Shown piece by piece: positions 21,374 to 34,094 of a stretch of DNA of 64,000 nucleotides. Each line of letters starts with the position of its first letter. Position 1 is the first letter of the stretch. The position numbers and the translations under genes were made by a program. This stretch comes from Leguminivora glycinivorella. Taxonomy: Eukaryota > Arthropoda > Insecta > Lepidoptera > Tortricidae. The DNA lies in NCBI RefSeq assembly GCF_023078275.1, contig NC_062983.1, forward strand, positions 6,751,001 through 6,815,000, read 5' to 3'. Below the pieces are notes generated by a model that had not been told where the DNA came from, did not search any database, and worked only from the letters and a program-made list of their open reading frames with translations.

Positions 21374-24300
21374 ATGAAGACTCTTTTGGTTTTGTTCGCA
21401 CTCGCGGCTGTCGGCAGCGCTAGTAAGTTTAAAATTATAATATACGAGATGGCGCGCGAAGAAAAACGCATGAAAACTCGAAAATTCGCGTTTTCCGGGA
21501 CCTAAGGATAAGTTAGACCGATTTTTCACCCCCAAAAACCCCCACATAACAAATTTCTGCGAAATCGTTAGAGCGGTTTCCGAGATCGTCAGTGTAAATA
21601 AATATATATATAAATAAATAAATAAATAAATAAATAAATATACAAGAATTGCTCGTTTAAAAGTATAAGATATACTCCTTATTCGTGTAAAGCCTGAGTA
21701 GATGTTATTTGACCCTGAAAAAGTGTCGCTACAAACCGCTTTCATATGGCAATAATGTGCCGACGTCATATGTAATGGGGACAGCGTGTACTGGTTACCC
21801 ATTAATATTTGTAGAAAATTGTGCGTGATTATAATAATTATTTATAATCGCTAAATTCAAGTACCTATAAATATTATTAAGGTAGGGTAATATTTAACCT
21901 GTGTATCGACCTCTAACTTCACTTTTCGTTGTATGTATTGTTTACATCAGTTCACTGTTTCCTGTGTGGCTTGCACACTTTCACTGTAATTTTAAATATG
22001 TAACACAGTTTTTTTTAGTAACATATTGTGTATAATACTTTTCACTCAACGGATAACTGTTATTGGCCTAAGACTATGTAAAAATACCTATGTAAGTTGA
22101 ATATTTACGGCTGTTGTTGTCCTAAATACCAATAAAAAAAACTTAAACATGGTTTTATAGAATCAAAATTTAATAGGCAAGGTTTTGAGACTCGCTACTT
22201 CTTTCCGCACAGCCTAAAATCCATAAATCCATTAATCGAAGTCATCGATGTTTATTTTCTTCCTGCGTGGGTCCTTGTTCTGGACTGGTGGCAATTATGA
22301 AACGGCCTCCTTAATTCTATAAATATTTTTCACGGCAGAGCTTAAATAAGAACAAAAAATTTATTAAGCTAAACGCGAAACCAACTAATCAATACAGGAG
22401 AACCGCACTATAAACTGTCAGTACCGGTCAACAACTGATTTCAGAACATTGGTATCGAAATGCTGTGAAATCCTTCATCCTTTTTTGTTGTAAAGAATTT
22501 ATGATGTTCATTATAATTATTTTCACTTTTATTAATATTATTTTCCGCAACGTGGCGACGCCGACGGCGAGGGTCAAATAAAAACTTGTCAGGCCTACAT
22601 AACCTATTAAACCAATCAAATCTTATGAAATAGTACCTACATTGCAATACAAGTACGGAAAATTGGAGATTCGAAACGAGTGACGATAAATTAAAACACG
22701 GCCGAAGGGAGGAAGTGTTTTTAATCGACACGAGTTCCGAATTCCGTCTGTGTTATAATTTATAATCTATTCACAATATTTATTTTAAAACATTCAATTT
22801 ACTTTTACAGGTATCTGGAAAGGCGGATACAGAAGTAAGTAATATTTTCTACTTAAGTACTTTAGGAAAATAATTATACATACTATTCTTCATACACTCA
22901 ACTCATTTGCAAGAAATGTCCGAACCTGGTACCGGAATTAAACTCCGGTAAAAGTACCGGGAATATTTCTCCCTCGTGGAGGATATTTGCGGGACGGGAA
23001 AATTTCCAGTACTAATCTAGAAGAGATAATTTTTGACTGCACTGATCAACAATTTAATAGAAGTAATATTTTTCTTTACCGTGTCCGTTCGTTCCCGTGG
23101 CATAATTTCATTGAAAAAAAAATCATAATTATTTGCAATGAAATAAATAATTAATTAATCATGTACAACATCCTTGAGCAAAACATTTGTGTGTATAAAT
23201 AAAATGACACAGAGAAGGTTTCATACATCTTTGTGCATTTCTAAACAAGCATCATCATTACAGTAAGGTTCGACATCGGCGTGATCTTCGGCCGCAGTTT
23301 CTTCTTTGACATCCCGCGCACACTCTCCGAAGCCGTCTCAGAGCGATGGGTGCAGCGGACCCCGCCCTTGGGCCTGCCCGTCACCTCCGTCACCATGTAC
23401 TGCTACTCAGACAACGTCGTCTGCAACTTCTACGATAGCAACGGCGACGTAGCTGGCCTGCAGATTGGTGTAAGTTTCATTTCATAGCATTTGTTTACTC
23501 TCTCTCCGAGGCCGTCTCCGAGCGATGGGTGCAGCGGACCCAGCCCGCCGGCCTGCCCGTCACCTCCGTCACCATGAACTGCTGCACCGACAATGCCATC
23601 TGCAACTTATACGATAGCAATGGCGACGTAGCTGGCTTGCAGATTGGTGTATGTTATTATGCCACTGCCTATGAGGTGCCTACAAGTAAAATTGAATCTG
23701 GTGTAAAATGTAAATACTATGCTAGGTTTACGACTTACCTAGGTCATATAGTCATACTAGGGTTGTCCGGTCTCCTCGCTATGTTTTCCTTCGTCGAAAG
23801 ACGACTAGCAAATATCAGATTTCATTTTGTACATAAGTTCCGAAAAACTCATTTCAAAACCGTGAATCGAAAGCCATACGCTCTTACTGACTGCTATAAG
23901 CTACCAACGCTTTGAAAAACATGCAATTCACTATGTATAAGTTGTTCACATCCCTTTGTCTCTCTCTGAACGAGTGCAACTTAAATTTAAAGCTGTCCGT
24001 TTCAAGCTGTTATTAATCTGAATCCACTTATAAAACTTTCTGTTTTTTGTGAACAAAAAGTAAATAATTTTAAAATCTTCTGCAGCTGAATAAGAACAAA
24101 TTCACCCCGCACTTCGACAACATGGAGGACGCCGGTTTCACGACCTGGACAGTCAATGGTGTCGATTACTGGACCATTCAGCAATACTTCACCACTGAAG
24201 GTAACTCAAGATAAACTAGTGCTATTATTTAGTTTCTTACATTCCAAAAAGTCTAAGTAGGAGTCTGTCTTATCTTCTTAGGATTACTTGCTTTACTACA

Positions 24301-25799
24301 ATGATTGCATATTTTACCTATTATTTATTTAGACAGAACCTGCATACAAACACTGATCCAATACAATTTTTTGCTCTCAAAGCACTCTAGCATAGGTAGG
24401 TACTTGATGCTACTTTTAGGTCTGTTTTTGTATTTTTAAGGACATATTCATCATTTCTCTTGTCCACTGAAACTGTTGCTCACATCTAGAGCCAACTATT
24501 CAAAATTATTCATTTCCCATCTTTTTACAACATTGTACACATATTTTTCACAGAAATCCTCTCCAGCCGTGTTGCCAGCCCTACCAGGCGTGAAAACGAG
24601 AACAAGGTCACCGAGAATGGCGGTGTGTGGGTGGTGGGACCACACAAGGAGGTCGTGCACATTTCCAATTCGACCAGCACGATTGCTGACGAAGGTCTCT
24701 TCACCAGACAGGCTTGCATTCCCTGGATGGGTAAGTTAAATATTAGGATAAAGGCAAGACCATTTTGTATTTAGATGTACTGCAGTCAACCAATTGGAAA
24801 GCTAGGCCACTCTACAACCATGTAAAAATGACAATCAGTAAGAGATTTCTTACAATCTGACTTATAACGTCACTGTGACATAGTTCTACAGTGGCCTAGG
24901 GTTCCAATTGGTTGACTGTACCTACCTAAGATTAATGTAATTTACTCTTGTGTTCGTTTATGATCTGACCTTCAGAATTAGTGTTAACATAATATACCGT
25001 TACTCCCGCAAACATTGAAAACATCCAATCGCTTTCTCCTTCCACAGGTCGCCACTACTATTACAGGATGACGGAAGACCTGAGCTGCACCGATGAGCCC
25101 CTGTTCCCGTGGTTCGGCCTCGTGGACTCCGGAGAGCTCGTCGCCACCGGCTTTGTGATTCCTGGAAAATTGAACCTCGACCGCAACTCAAGGGACTGGT
25201 TCGAGCATCCCGAGAGCGCTGCTGTCAAGGTAACTAACGAGAAAAAGTTAAAAATCCAAAAGTTGAAGTTAGTGGGTTCAAGCTTCTTATATACCATACC
25301 AGGGTGCGTAGCCGAATACACAAACGCTCACGATAATATCTCTTTCGTAGCTATCTATCTCTATCGCTCTTGCGTATTGACGCGACAGAGCCAGACTACA
25401 TTTCTGCGGCGTTTGCCGTCTCAGAAATGCCATTCGGTTACGGGGCCTGTACTTGTTTAGTTCCACGACCAAACAGTACCAGTTCTTCAGTATCAGTAGT
25501 TCTTTTGGATGGGTGGAACGTGATTGGCAATGAGCATGCCTATCGGTGACAGAAATCCTTTTAATGCGCTCGCGACTGATATGCCAATTCTTAAATTTCA
25601 GTTACCAAGAGTGCAAAAACAAGGCTAAAAAGAGGACGATTGACTAAGAGGTATTGATTTCACTTTTTTTTATTTGTTTCAGGCGATCGTACCCGACGGT
25701 CCCGAGTGCCTGTACAACTTGGCTTCCAGCCCCGGTCTCGTCACCATGCACGTCTACTACATCGACCAGCCCTGGCTGATTTCCTGCGTCTTCCAGTAA
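21374..25799 (+). CDS. Gene A: secreted 289-residue protein, seven exons (left copy)
   Basis: Exons: 21,374-21,422; 22,811-22,834 (24-nt microexon); 23,264-23,469; 24,086-24,200; 24,554-24,730; 25,048-25,229; 25,683-25,799. All introns are GT-AG and phases join to 870 nt with no stop. Residues 1-16 (MKTLLVLFALAAVGSA) are a signal peptide, so the product is exported. The mature protein has four cysteines shared with gene B (ACIPW, LSCTD, PECLY, ISCVF), suggesting two disulfides, and conserved blocks DYWT, GGVWV, HYYYRMT, PWFGLV, SGELVATGF and HVYYIDQPW. I do not recognise the family firmly; the lepidopteran 'promoting protein'/spherulin-2A-like group is a tentative memory. Intron 1 has a SINE-like insert and intron 6 a MITE. 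A partial copy of exon 3 follows exon 3. A poly(A) signal AATAAA is at 25,823. Confidence 0.88.
21440..21669 (+). mobile_element. SINE-like insertion in gene A intron 1, left copy only
   Basis: The right-arm intron reads GTTTAAAATTATATATACTCC without it. The insert contains GATTTTTCACCCCCAAAAACC, TTTCCGAGATCGTCAGTG, an (AAAT)n run and CAAGAATTGCTCGTTTAAAAG, a 3' end I associate with lepidopteran RTE-type elements or SINEs that borrow their tails. Confidence 0.8.
23500..23648 (+). pseudogene. Partial duplicate of gene A exon 3
   Basis: Starting 31 bases after exon 3, the sequence repeats its last two thirds (from LSEAVSERWVQRT to GDVAGLQIG) with substitutions such as YCYSDNVV to NCCTDNAI. It keeps the frame and a donor (GGT/GTATGT). 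It lacks the first 20 or so residues of exon 3. Upstream, CATAG at about 23,488 could serve as acceptor. It may be a dead copy or a rarely used alternative exon. The same copy exists in the right arm at 31,128-31,276. Confidence 0.75.
25302..25447. mobile_element. MITE in gene A intron 6
   Basis: Member of the GTAGCCGAATGGCA family (ends GGGTGCGTAGCCGAAT and CCATTCGGTTACGGGGCC). It is present in both arms (29,329-29,474), so it predates the duplication. Confidence 0.8.
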
Positions 25800-26166
25800 A
25801 CTGATGATGGTTTTAATGCCAAAATAAAATATTACGTTTAAGCAGCTGTTTTTGTTTTCTTCTTATGTCAGTGGGATGTAGATAAAAGGAAGCATCAAAG
25901 GCATGATCCTTCCTATATTTTTTTTTTCTTCAAAAGGAACCCTTTCTAAAATAAAATTCATTACAAAGTACCTTACTGTAATACAGAGCTAGTAAATAGC
26001 ACTAAACGTAGCTCGTTTTCAACGACAATGTTTAGTTTTATTCTACACTTGATCATTACTTGAATCACAAACATAATTAGCAATAGGCTACTTATTTTCT
26101 ATTTATAAGCAAGTGTCTTTTTGCCAGAATTTAATTAAAATCTGCGGGTGTAGCACACTAGTTCGA
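25800..26166 (+). other. Gene A 3' flank up to the palindrome breakpoint
   Basis: It contains the poly(A) signal at 25,823 and AT-rich sequence mirrored at 28,611-28,976. The last shared bases are CTAGTTCGA. No gene. Confidence 0.8.
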
Positions 26167-26173
26167 CCGTGAC

Positions 26174-28014
26174 CAAGACCGTGGGGCCTTCGGGCCCTGC
26201 GCACCACCAGAAAAAGTACTATACATACAAATAAATAAATAAATATTGCACGACACCTTACTCAGATCAACCTAGCCCCAAACTAAGGAAAGCTTGTACT
26301 ATGGGTTAGCACCCATACCTATACATATTTATATGGCTACGATATACATACTTATATAGATAGAAAATACATAGGTACTTATTATACGTAGAAAACATCC
26401 ATGACTCAAGAATAAATATCTGTGTTCGTCAAACAATTAAATGCCCCTACCCCAGAAGTAGTTCAGTAAGCTCGAACCCAGGACCGCGGCTTAGCAGGCA
26501 GGGTACAATGTACAACCAACTACGCCAGACCGGTTGTCTAAGTGTAAGTATATTATAGCTAAGTATACCAACATTTAAAGTAGGTACGTATAACGTCGCT
26601 GGCACTCATAGTACAAGCTATTCTTAGTTTGAAGACTTCGATGCTAATAGGTTCGTTCTGCGTGAGGTGTCTTCCAATACATATATTTTAAGTTTTCGAC
26701 ATCCATAGTAATTAGTTATTACTGAAATTTTGAATGAATGAATGAACATTTTGAAAAAGACCAAATTCTCAAGAAGCCGCTGTCGGGTCCGATTATTGCC
26801 GCCGCTCCGGCCACAGATTCTGATGCATTATTTGAGGATATTAATATGTTATACTTTACTGAATTTGAACTACAATGAATCAATTTTGCTTGATCTTTGT
26901 ACTAAAAATATTTTGCGTCAGTGTAATGTTTTAAATTTTGCATACGATGACCTTAAACGAATCGAAAGAGACAAGATTGCTTCGGTATGTTATATCAGTT
27001 ATATGTACACATTATGCGGCCGCCGCCGGCGCCAAAAATTGTAATGCATATTTGAGGAGATGAATAGGTTTTACTATATAAAATGTATATTTATTGTAAT
27101 CCTTATTAGTTAGTCTTAGTATTTTAAGTAATCTTTTACGGTTTTATGCTTTAATTTTTGTATACGTTGGCCTTAACGAATGGTAAGAGACAAGATTGCT
27201 TCGGTATGTTATATGCGGCCGCCGGCGCCATAAGTACATTCTAATGCATAATATTTGAGGAGATGGATATGTTTTAATATAGAAAATGTATATTTATTCT
27301 AATCCTTATTGGTTAGTCTTAGTATTTTTAGTAATTTTTGATGGTTTTATGCTTTAATTTTCCCATACGATTGCCTCAAACGAATCGAAAGAGTCACGAT
27401 TGCCAACAAGTTTCAGTACATTGCCAGCCGTTGCCGCCGCCATAGTTTCTAATGAATTATTTGATAAGATGAATAAGTTTAATTATAGATAATGTATATT
27501 TATTTTAATCCTTATTAGTTAATCTTAGTATTTTACGTAATTTTTGACAGTTCTATGCTTTAATTTTTGCATACGATGGCCTCAAATATGAACAATCGCC
27601 AAATTTCTGTAAAAAATGACACATTATTGAATTTTTCCAGCTGGTCATAAACAAATATGTTAGTCTTTTATAATATTTCGATAAAACAGCACTAGATCTA
27701 TCTATCAATATTATTAAACTATACGGCACAGTACAATTTTTGTGAGTAATTGTTAAACAAACACTGCAAAAAACGTCATTTTTGGCCCGAATGGAACGCT
27801 TTTACCGCAAAAGTGGCGCCACCTATATCAGCAAACTATGTATGTCCGAGTAATGGCTACTTTCCTCTACACATTCATATTAAAATTGTTTATATGGGTA
27901 TTATAGTTACAGAGATATAAGCCGCCGCGCCATAACACTTTTCGTTACACCTGGTTTTCGGTCCGGTCACTCTACTACGGGTTTTTAAAGACGTTCACCT
28001 AACGTTTCACGTCA
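26174..28014 (+). mobile_element. Copy 3 of the CACGTCA-ended element, in the palindrome spacer
   Basis: From CAAGACCGTGGGGCC to CACGTCA it matches 16,029-17,867 almost base for base, including the embedded minus-strand SINE (26,218-26,545). It lacks the satellite-bearing 5' half. It is in the same orientation as the left-arm copy and has no mirrored partner in the right arm. The small 99-residue frame seen in both copies is not convincing as a gene. Confidence 0.88.
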
Positions 28015-28610
28015 AAAAAAACGATTTAAGTGACTACTTAAGTCGATAAAAAAACTAAGCCATGTATAGCTAAAAATGTTCTAAATGGCCTAGACTATCA
28101 CCTATTTTCGGCTTTGCATCTGGTTACCAAAAAAAAAAAGAGTAAATATAAGATACCAATTGTTTTGTCGACCGATTCAGAATGTGGAATCTTGAGCATT
28201 GCGGGGGATTCAAGTCACGTAGGTTAAATTAATTTGTTACACGTACACACCAACACGTGGAAAATATTAACTGCAAAACATCAAACAATTTAGTACATAT
28301 GATTCATTTTTTTTTAAATTTATGAGTCAAAATCATTGTTAGTTCCCAACGATGCCAAATTACAAACTAACAGCATTCAGTCGATTTCACCCTAGCGATA
28401 TATCTACGTTTGTAACTTAACAACAACTGTTCTCGACACACAAACGGTTTCATATAATACCTTCATTCATTTTACGACTTAAGTCACATTTTTGGTGCTC
28501 GGTGAATCCAGGCAGGCAAGCGTGGTCGTGTGATAAACGATATGACGTCAGGCCGTCCTTTTCGCATGATTTGTAAACGCGATAGAGACGCACCGATGCG
28601 ATAAAGTTTA
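28015..28610. other. Unique part of the palindrome spacer, with a hairpin repeat
   Basis: AT-rich sequence without a gene. From about 28,515 to 28,610 it carries a hairpin repeat relative (GTGATAAACGATATGACGTC and GGCCGTCC), akin to those at 59,843-59,942 and 60,499-60,598, ending CGATAAAGTTTATCG right at the breakpoint. Confidence 0.65.
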
Positions 28611-28976
28611 TCGAACTAGTGTGCTACACCCGCAGATTTTAATTAAATTCTGGCAAAAAGACACTTGCTTATAAATAGAAAATAAGTAGCCTATTGCTAA
28701 TTACGTTTGTGATTCAAGTAATGATCAAGTGTAGAATAAAACTAAACATTGTCGTTGAAAACGAGCTACGTTTAGTGCTATTTACTAGCTCTGTATTACA
28801 GTAAGGTACTTTGTAATGAATTTTATTTTAGAAAGGGTTCCTTTAGAAGAAAAAAAAATATAGGAAGGATCATGCCTTTGATGCTTCCTTTTATCTACAT
28901 CCCACTGACATAAGAAGAAAACAAAAACAGCTGCTTAAACGTAATATTTTATTTTGGCATTAAAACCATCATCAGT

Positions 28977-31900
28977 TTACTGGAAGACGCAGGAAATCAG
29001 CCAGGGCTGGTCGATGTAGTAGACGTGCATGGTGACGAGACCGGGGCTGGAAGCCAAGTTGTACAGGCACTCGGGACCGTCGGGTACGATCGCCTGAAAC
29101 AAATAAAAAAAAGTGAAATCAATACCTCTTAGTCAATCGTCCTCTTCTTAGCCTTGTTTTTGCACTCTTGGTAACTGAAATTTAAGAATTGGCATATCAG
29201 TCGCGAGCGCATTAAAAGGATTTCTGTCACCGATAGGCATGCTCATTGCCAATCACGTTCCACCCATCCAAAAGAACTACTGATACTGAAGAACTGGTAC
29301 TGTTTGGTCGTGGAACTAAACAAGTACAGGCCCCGTAACCGAATGGCATTTCTGAGACGGCAAACGCCGCAGAAATGTAGTCTGGCTCTGTCGCGTCAAT
29401 ACGCAAGAGCGATAGAGATAGATAGCTACGAAAGAGATATTATCGTGAGCGTTTGTGTATTCGGCTACGCACCCTGGTATGGTATATAAGAAGCTTGAAC
29501 CCACTAACTTCAACTTTTGGATTTTTAACTTTTTCTCGTTAGTTACCTTGACAGCAGCGCTCTCGGGATGCTCGAACCAGTCCCTTGAGTTGCGGTCGAG
29601 GTTCAATTTTCCAGGAATCACAAAGCCGGTGGCGACGAGCTCTCCGGAGTCCACGAGGCCGAACCACGGGAACAGGGGCTCATCGGTGCAGCTCAGGTCT
29701 TCCGTCATCCTGTAATAGTAGTGGCGACCTGTGGAAGGAGAAAGCGATTGGATGTTTTCAATGTTTGCGGGAGTAACGGTATATTATGTTAACACTAATT
29801 CTGAAGGTCAGATCATAAACGAACACAAGAGTAAATTACATTAATCTTAGGTAGGTACAGTCAACCAATTGGAACCCTAGGCCACTGTAGAACTATGTCA
29901 CAGTGACGTTATAAGTCAGATTGTAAGAAATCTCTTACTGATTGTCATTTTTACATGGTTGTAGAGTGGCCTAGCTTTCCAATTGGTTGACTGCAGTACA
30001 TCTAAATACAAAATGGTCTTGCCTTTATCCTAATATTTCACTTACCCATCCAGGGAATGCAAGCCTGTCTGGTGAAGAGACCTTCGTCAGCAATCGTGCT
30101 GGTCGAATTGGAAATGTGCACGACCTCCTTGTGTGGTCCCACCACCCACACACCGCCATTCTCGGTGAGCTTGTTCTCGTTTTCACGCCTGGTAGGGCTG
30201 GCAACACGGCTGGAGAGGATTTCTGTGAAAAATATGTGTACAATGTTGTAAAAAGATGGGAAATGAATAATTTTGAATAGTTGGTTCTAGATGTGAGCAA
30301 CAGTTTCAGTGGACAAGAGAAATGATGAATATGTCCTTAAAAATACAAAAACAGACCTAAAAGTAGCATCAAGTACCTACCTATGCTAGAGTGCTTTGAG
30401 AGCAAAAAATTGTATTGGATCAGTGTTTGTATGCAGGTTCTGTCTAAATAAATAATAGGTAAAATATGCAATCATTGTAGTAAAGCAAGTAATCCTAAGA
30501 AGATAAGACAGACTCCTACTTAGACTTTTTGGAATGTAAGAAACTAAATAATAGCACTAGTTTATCTTGAGTTACCTTCAGTGGTGAAGTATTGCTGAAT
30601 GGTCCAGTAATCGACACCATTGACTGTCCAGGTCGTGAAACCGGCGTCCTCCATGTTGTCGAAGTGCGGGGTGAATTTGTTCTTATTCAGCTGCAGAAGA
30701 TTTTAAAATTATTTACTTTTTGTTCACAAAAAACAGAAAGTTTTATAAGTGGATTCAGATTAATAACAGCTTGAAACGGACAGCTTTAAATTTAAGTTGC
30801 ACTCGTTCAGAGAGAGACAAAGGGATGTGAACAACTTATACATAGTGAATTGCATGTTTTTCAAAGCGTTGGTAGCTTATAGCAGTCAGTAAGAGCGTAT
30901 GGCTTTCGATTCACGGTTTTGAAATGAGTTTTTCGGAACTTATGTACAAAATGAAATCTGATATTTGCTAGTCGTCTTTCGACGAAGGAAAACATAGCGA
31001 GGAGACCGGACAACCCTAGTATGACTATATGACCTAGGTAAGTCGTAAACCTAGCATAGTATTTACATTTTACACCAGATTCAATTTTACTTGTAGGCAC
31101 CTCATAGGCAGTGGCATAATAACATACACCAATCTGCAAGCCAGCTACGTCGCCATTGCTATCGTATAAGTTGCAGATGGCATTGTCGGTGCAGCAGTTC
31201 ATGGTGACGGAGGTGACGGGCAGGCCGGCGGGCTGGGTCCGCTGCACCCATCGCTCGGAGACGGCCTCGGAGAGAGAGTAAACAAATGCTATGAAATGAA
31301 ACTTACACCAATCTGCAGGCCAGCTACGTCGCCGTTGCTATCGTAGAAGTTGCAGACGACGTTGTCTGAGTAGCAGTACATGGTGACGGAGGTGACGGGC
31401 AGGCCCAAGGGCGGGGTCCGCTGCACCCATCGCTCTGAGACGGCTTCGGAGAGCGTGCGCGGGATGTCAAAGAAGAAACTGCGGCCGAAGATCACGCCGA
31501 TGTCGAACCTTACTGTAATGATGATGCTTGTTTAGAAATGCACAAAGATGTATGAAACCTTCTCTGTGTCATTTTATTTATACACACAAATGTTTTGCTC
31601 AAGGATGTTGTACATGATTAATTAATTATTTATTTCATTGCAAATAATTATGATTTTTTTTTCAATGAAATTATGCCACGGGAACGAACGGACACGGTAA
31701 AGAAAAAATATTACTTCTATTAAATTGTTGATCAGTGCAGTCAAAAATTATCTCTTCTAGATTAGTACTGGAAATTTTCCCGTGCCGCAAATATCCTCCA
31801 CGAGGGAGAAATATTCCCGGTACTTTTACCGGAGTTTAATTCCGGTACCAGGTTCGGACATTTCTTGCAAATGAGTTGAGTGTATGAAGAATAGTATGTA

Positions 31901-33181
31901 TAATTATTTTCCTAAAGTACTTAAGTAGAAAATATTACTTACTTCTGTATCCGCCTTTCCAGATACCTGTAAAAGTAAATTGAATGTTTTAAAATAAATA
32001 TTGTGAATAGATTATAAATTATAACACAGACGGAATTCGGAACTCGTGTCGATTAAAAACACTTCCTCCCTTCGGCCGTGTTTTAATTTATCGTCACTCG
32101 TTTCGAATCTCCAATTTTCCGTACTTGTATTGCAATGTAGGTACTATTTCATAAGATTTGATTGGTTTAATAGGTTATGTAGGCCTGGCAAGTTTTTATT
32201 TGACCCTCGCCGTCGGCGTCGCCACGTTGCGGAAAATAATATTAATAAAAGTGAAAATAATTATACTGAACATCATAAATTCTTTACAACAAAAAAGGAT
32301 GAAGGATTTCACAGCATTTCGATACCAATGTTCTGAAATCAGTTGTTGACCGGTACTGACAGTTTATAGTGCGGTTCTCCTGTATTGATTAGTTGGTTTC
32401 GCGTTTAGCTTAATAAATTTTTTGTTCTTATTTAAGCTCTGCCGTGAAAAATATTTATAGAATTAAGGAGGCCGTTTCATAATTACCACCAGTCCAGAAC
32501 AAGGACCCACGCAGAAAGAAAATAAACATCGATGACTTCGATTAATGGATTTATGGATTTTAGGCTGTGCGGAAAGAAGTAGCGAGTCTCAAAATCTTGC
32601 TTATTAAATTTTGATTCTATAAAACCATGTTTAATTTTTTTTTATTGGTATTTAGGACAACAACAGCCGTAAATATTGTTGTTGAATAACTTACATAGGT
32701 ATTTTTACATAGTCTTAGGCCAATAACAGTTATCCGTTGAGTGAAAAGTATTATACACAATATGTTACTAAAAAAAACTGTGTTACATATTTAAAATTAC
32801 AGTGAAAGTGTGCAAACCACACAGGAAACAGTGAACTGATGTAAACAATACATACAACGAAAAGTGAAGTTAGAGGTCGATACACAGGTTAAATATTACC
32901 CTACCTTAATAATATTTATAGGTACTTGAATTTAGCGATTATAAATAATTATTATAATCACGCACAATTTTCTACAAATATTAATGGGTAACCAGTACAC
33001 GCTGTCCCCATTACATATGACGTCGGCACATTATTGCCATATGAAAGCGGTTTGTAGCGACACTTTTTCAGGGTCAAATAACATCTACTCAGGCTTTACA
33101 CGAATAAGGAGTATATATAATTTTAAACTTACTAGCGCTGCCGACAGCCGCGAGTGCGAACAAAACCAAAAGAGTCTTCAT
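28977..33181 (-). CDS. Gene A: secreted 289-residue protein, seven exons (right copy)
   Basis: Exons on the minus strand: 33,133-33,181; 31,943-31,966; 31,307-31,512; 30,576-30,690; 30,046-30,222; 29,547-29,728; 28,977-29,093. The coding length is again 870 nt and every splice site is kept. The one coding difference I noticed is GTC to CTC in exon 5 (Val150 to Leu). Intron 1 is short because the SINE-like insert of the other copy is missing. The partial exon 3 duplicate and the intron 6 MITE are shared. The two genes converge tail to tail across a gap of about 3.2 kb. Both copies look functional, unless one is an assembled allele of the other. Confidence 0.88.
31128..31276 (-). pseudogene. 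Partial duplicate of gene A exon 3 (right copy)
   Basis: Mirror of 23,500-23,648: same truncated start, same in-frame body and same GTATGT donor. The exon duplication therefore predates the inverted duplication. Confidence 0.75.
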
Positions 33182-33204
33182 TTTGACACCTCTCCAAGTG
33201 GACA

Positions 33205-33263
33205 ATGCAAACCTGCGTCAGATGTCATCCTTTTATAACAGCTATCAATGCAAAATTTAATTA
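33205..33263 (-). promoter_or_regulatory. Gene A core promoter, right copy, altered
   Basis: TATAAAA is retained (33,231-33,237 in complement). The initiator differs: the left copy has TTTTCAGTG, this one TTTGCATTG. About 20 extra bases (ATAATTAAATTTTGCATTG) lie just upstream of the TATA box. The same TTTGCATTG string occurs in both changed places. Confidence 0.6.
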
Positions 33264-34094
33264 TCTATGAGATAAAGATGTTCCGAGTGATAATTAATCT
33301 ATTGTACATCATTAACTTATGTATTACTTTGTAAGGACGTGGCATATGGCTGCCAAAGATGGTGCACACTGTGCTCAGGACGGTTCGAATTTATCAAGAT
33401 AATTATTCGATATTTTTCCGATAAGAAATAATTAGGTACACTTGTTACATTTTACGTAAGAAAAATATGTACTTACAACTATTTTTTTCTATTTGTTCTC
33501 CTAAAAGCCAACGCAGATCCTCCATTTTGTTTGTCGTCGTCGTGTCGCCGTCACGTCCCATCTCATCGCTTATCATCGATACTTCATCAACGTCGCCGAC
33601 CTAAAACACTTCCGTAGAGATCGAAGGTTTGATTTCATGGCGCGGCGTCGCGTCGCATCGCGGTCGCGCGACCGTCGTGTGACAGACCACGCAAACCACG
33701 GCGTAACAGGTGGAACAGTTTGCCTTGTCCTTACTTTTGAAATCGTTGATACCTAATTACCTACATATGTACATACTTATAAGTAATATAGGAACTTCAT
33801 TAAATTGTAGATTTGCACACGGTAATCAGCTGATTACATATACATAGATAATATGTGGACACCTGTGCTAATTTTTCTTTTAGAGTACCAATCACATAAC
33901 AGATATACTTAGGAAAGGAGATGGGGGATGTGTATTGAATACGCGTGTCGCAAGTTCTTTAACCCACAGTCCCACACACAACTGGATAACCAGCGAGTCG
34001 TGTCATCACGCACGCAAACAACGACAACTGTTACTGTAGGATGCTTTTGACCAATGAGCTAACAACTGCGAAGTGCGAAACGTTTACCATAGGT

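Larger units (their letters stand above)
139..26166 (+). repeat. Left arm of giant inverted duplication
   Basis: The sequence after the element end at 139 up to 26,166 reappears as reverse complement at 28,611-47,855, interrupted only by arm-specific insertions. Landmarks pair one to one: gene B last exon, orphan exon, tRNA-like sequence, foldback elements, 120-bp hairpin, RT fragment and all seven gene A exons. The inner breakpoint is after ...CTAGTTCGA. The left arm may continue beyond the window, because the homology is cut only by the element at 1-139. Identity between arms looks very high outside insertions (I did not compute it). Confidence 0.93.
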
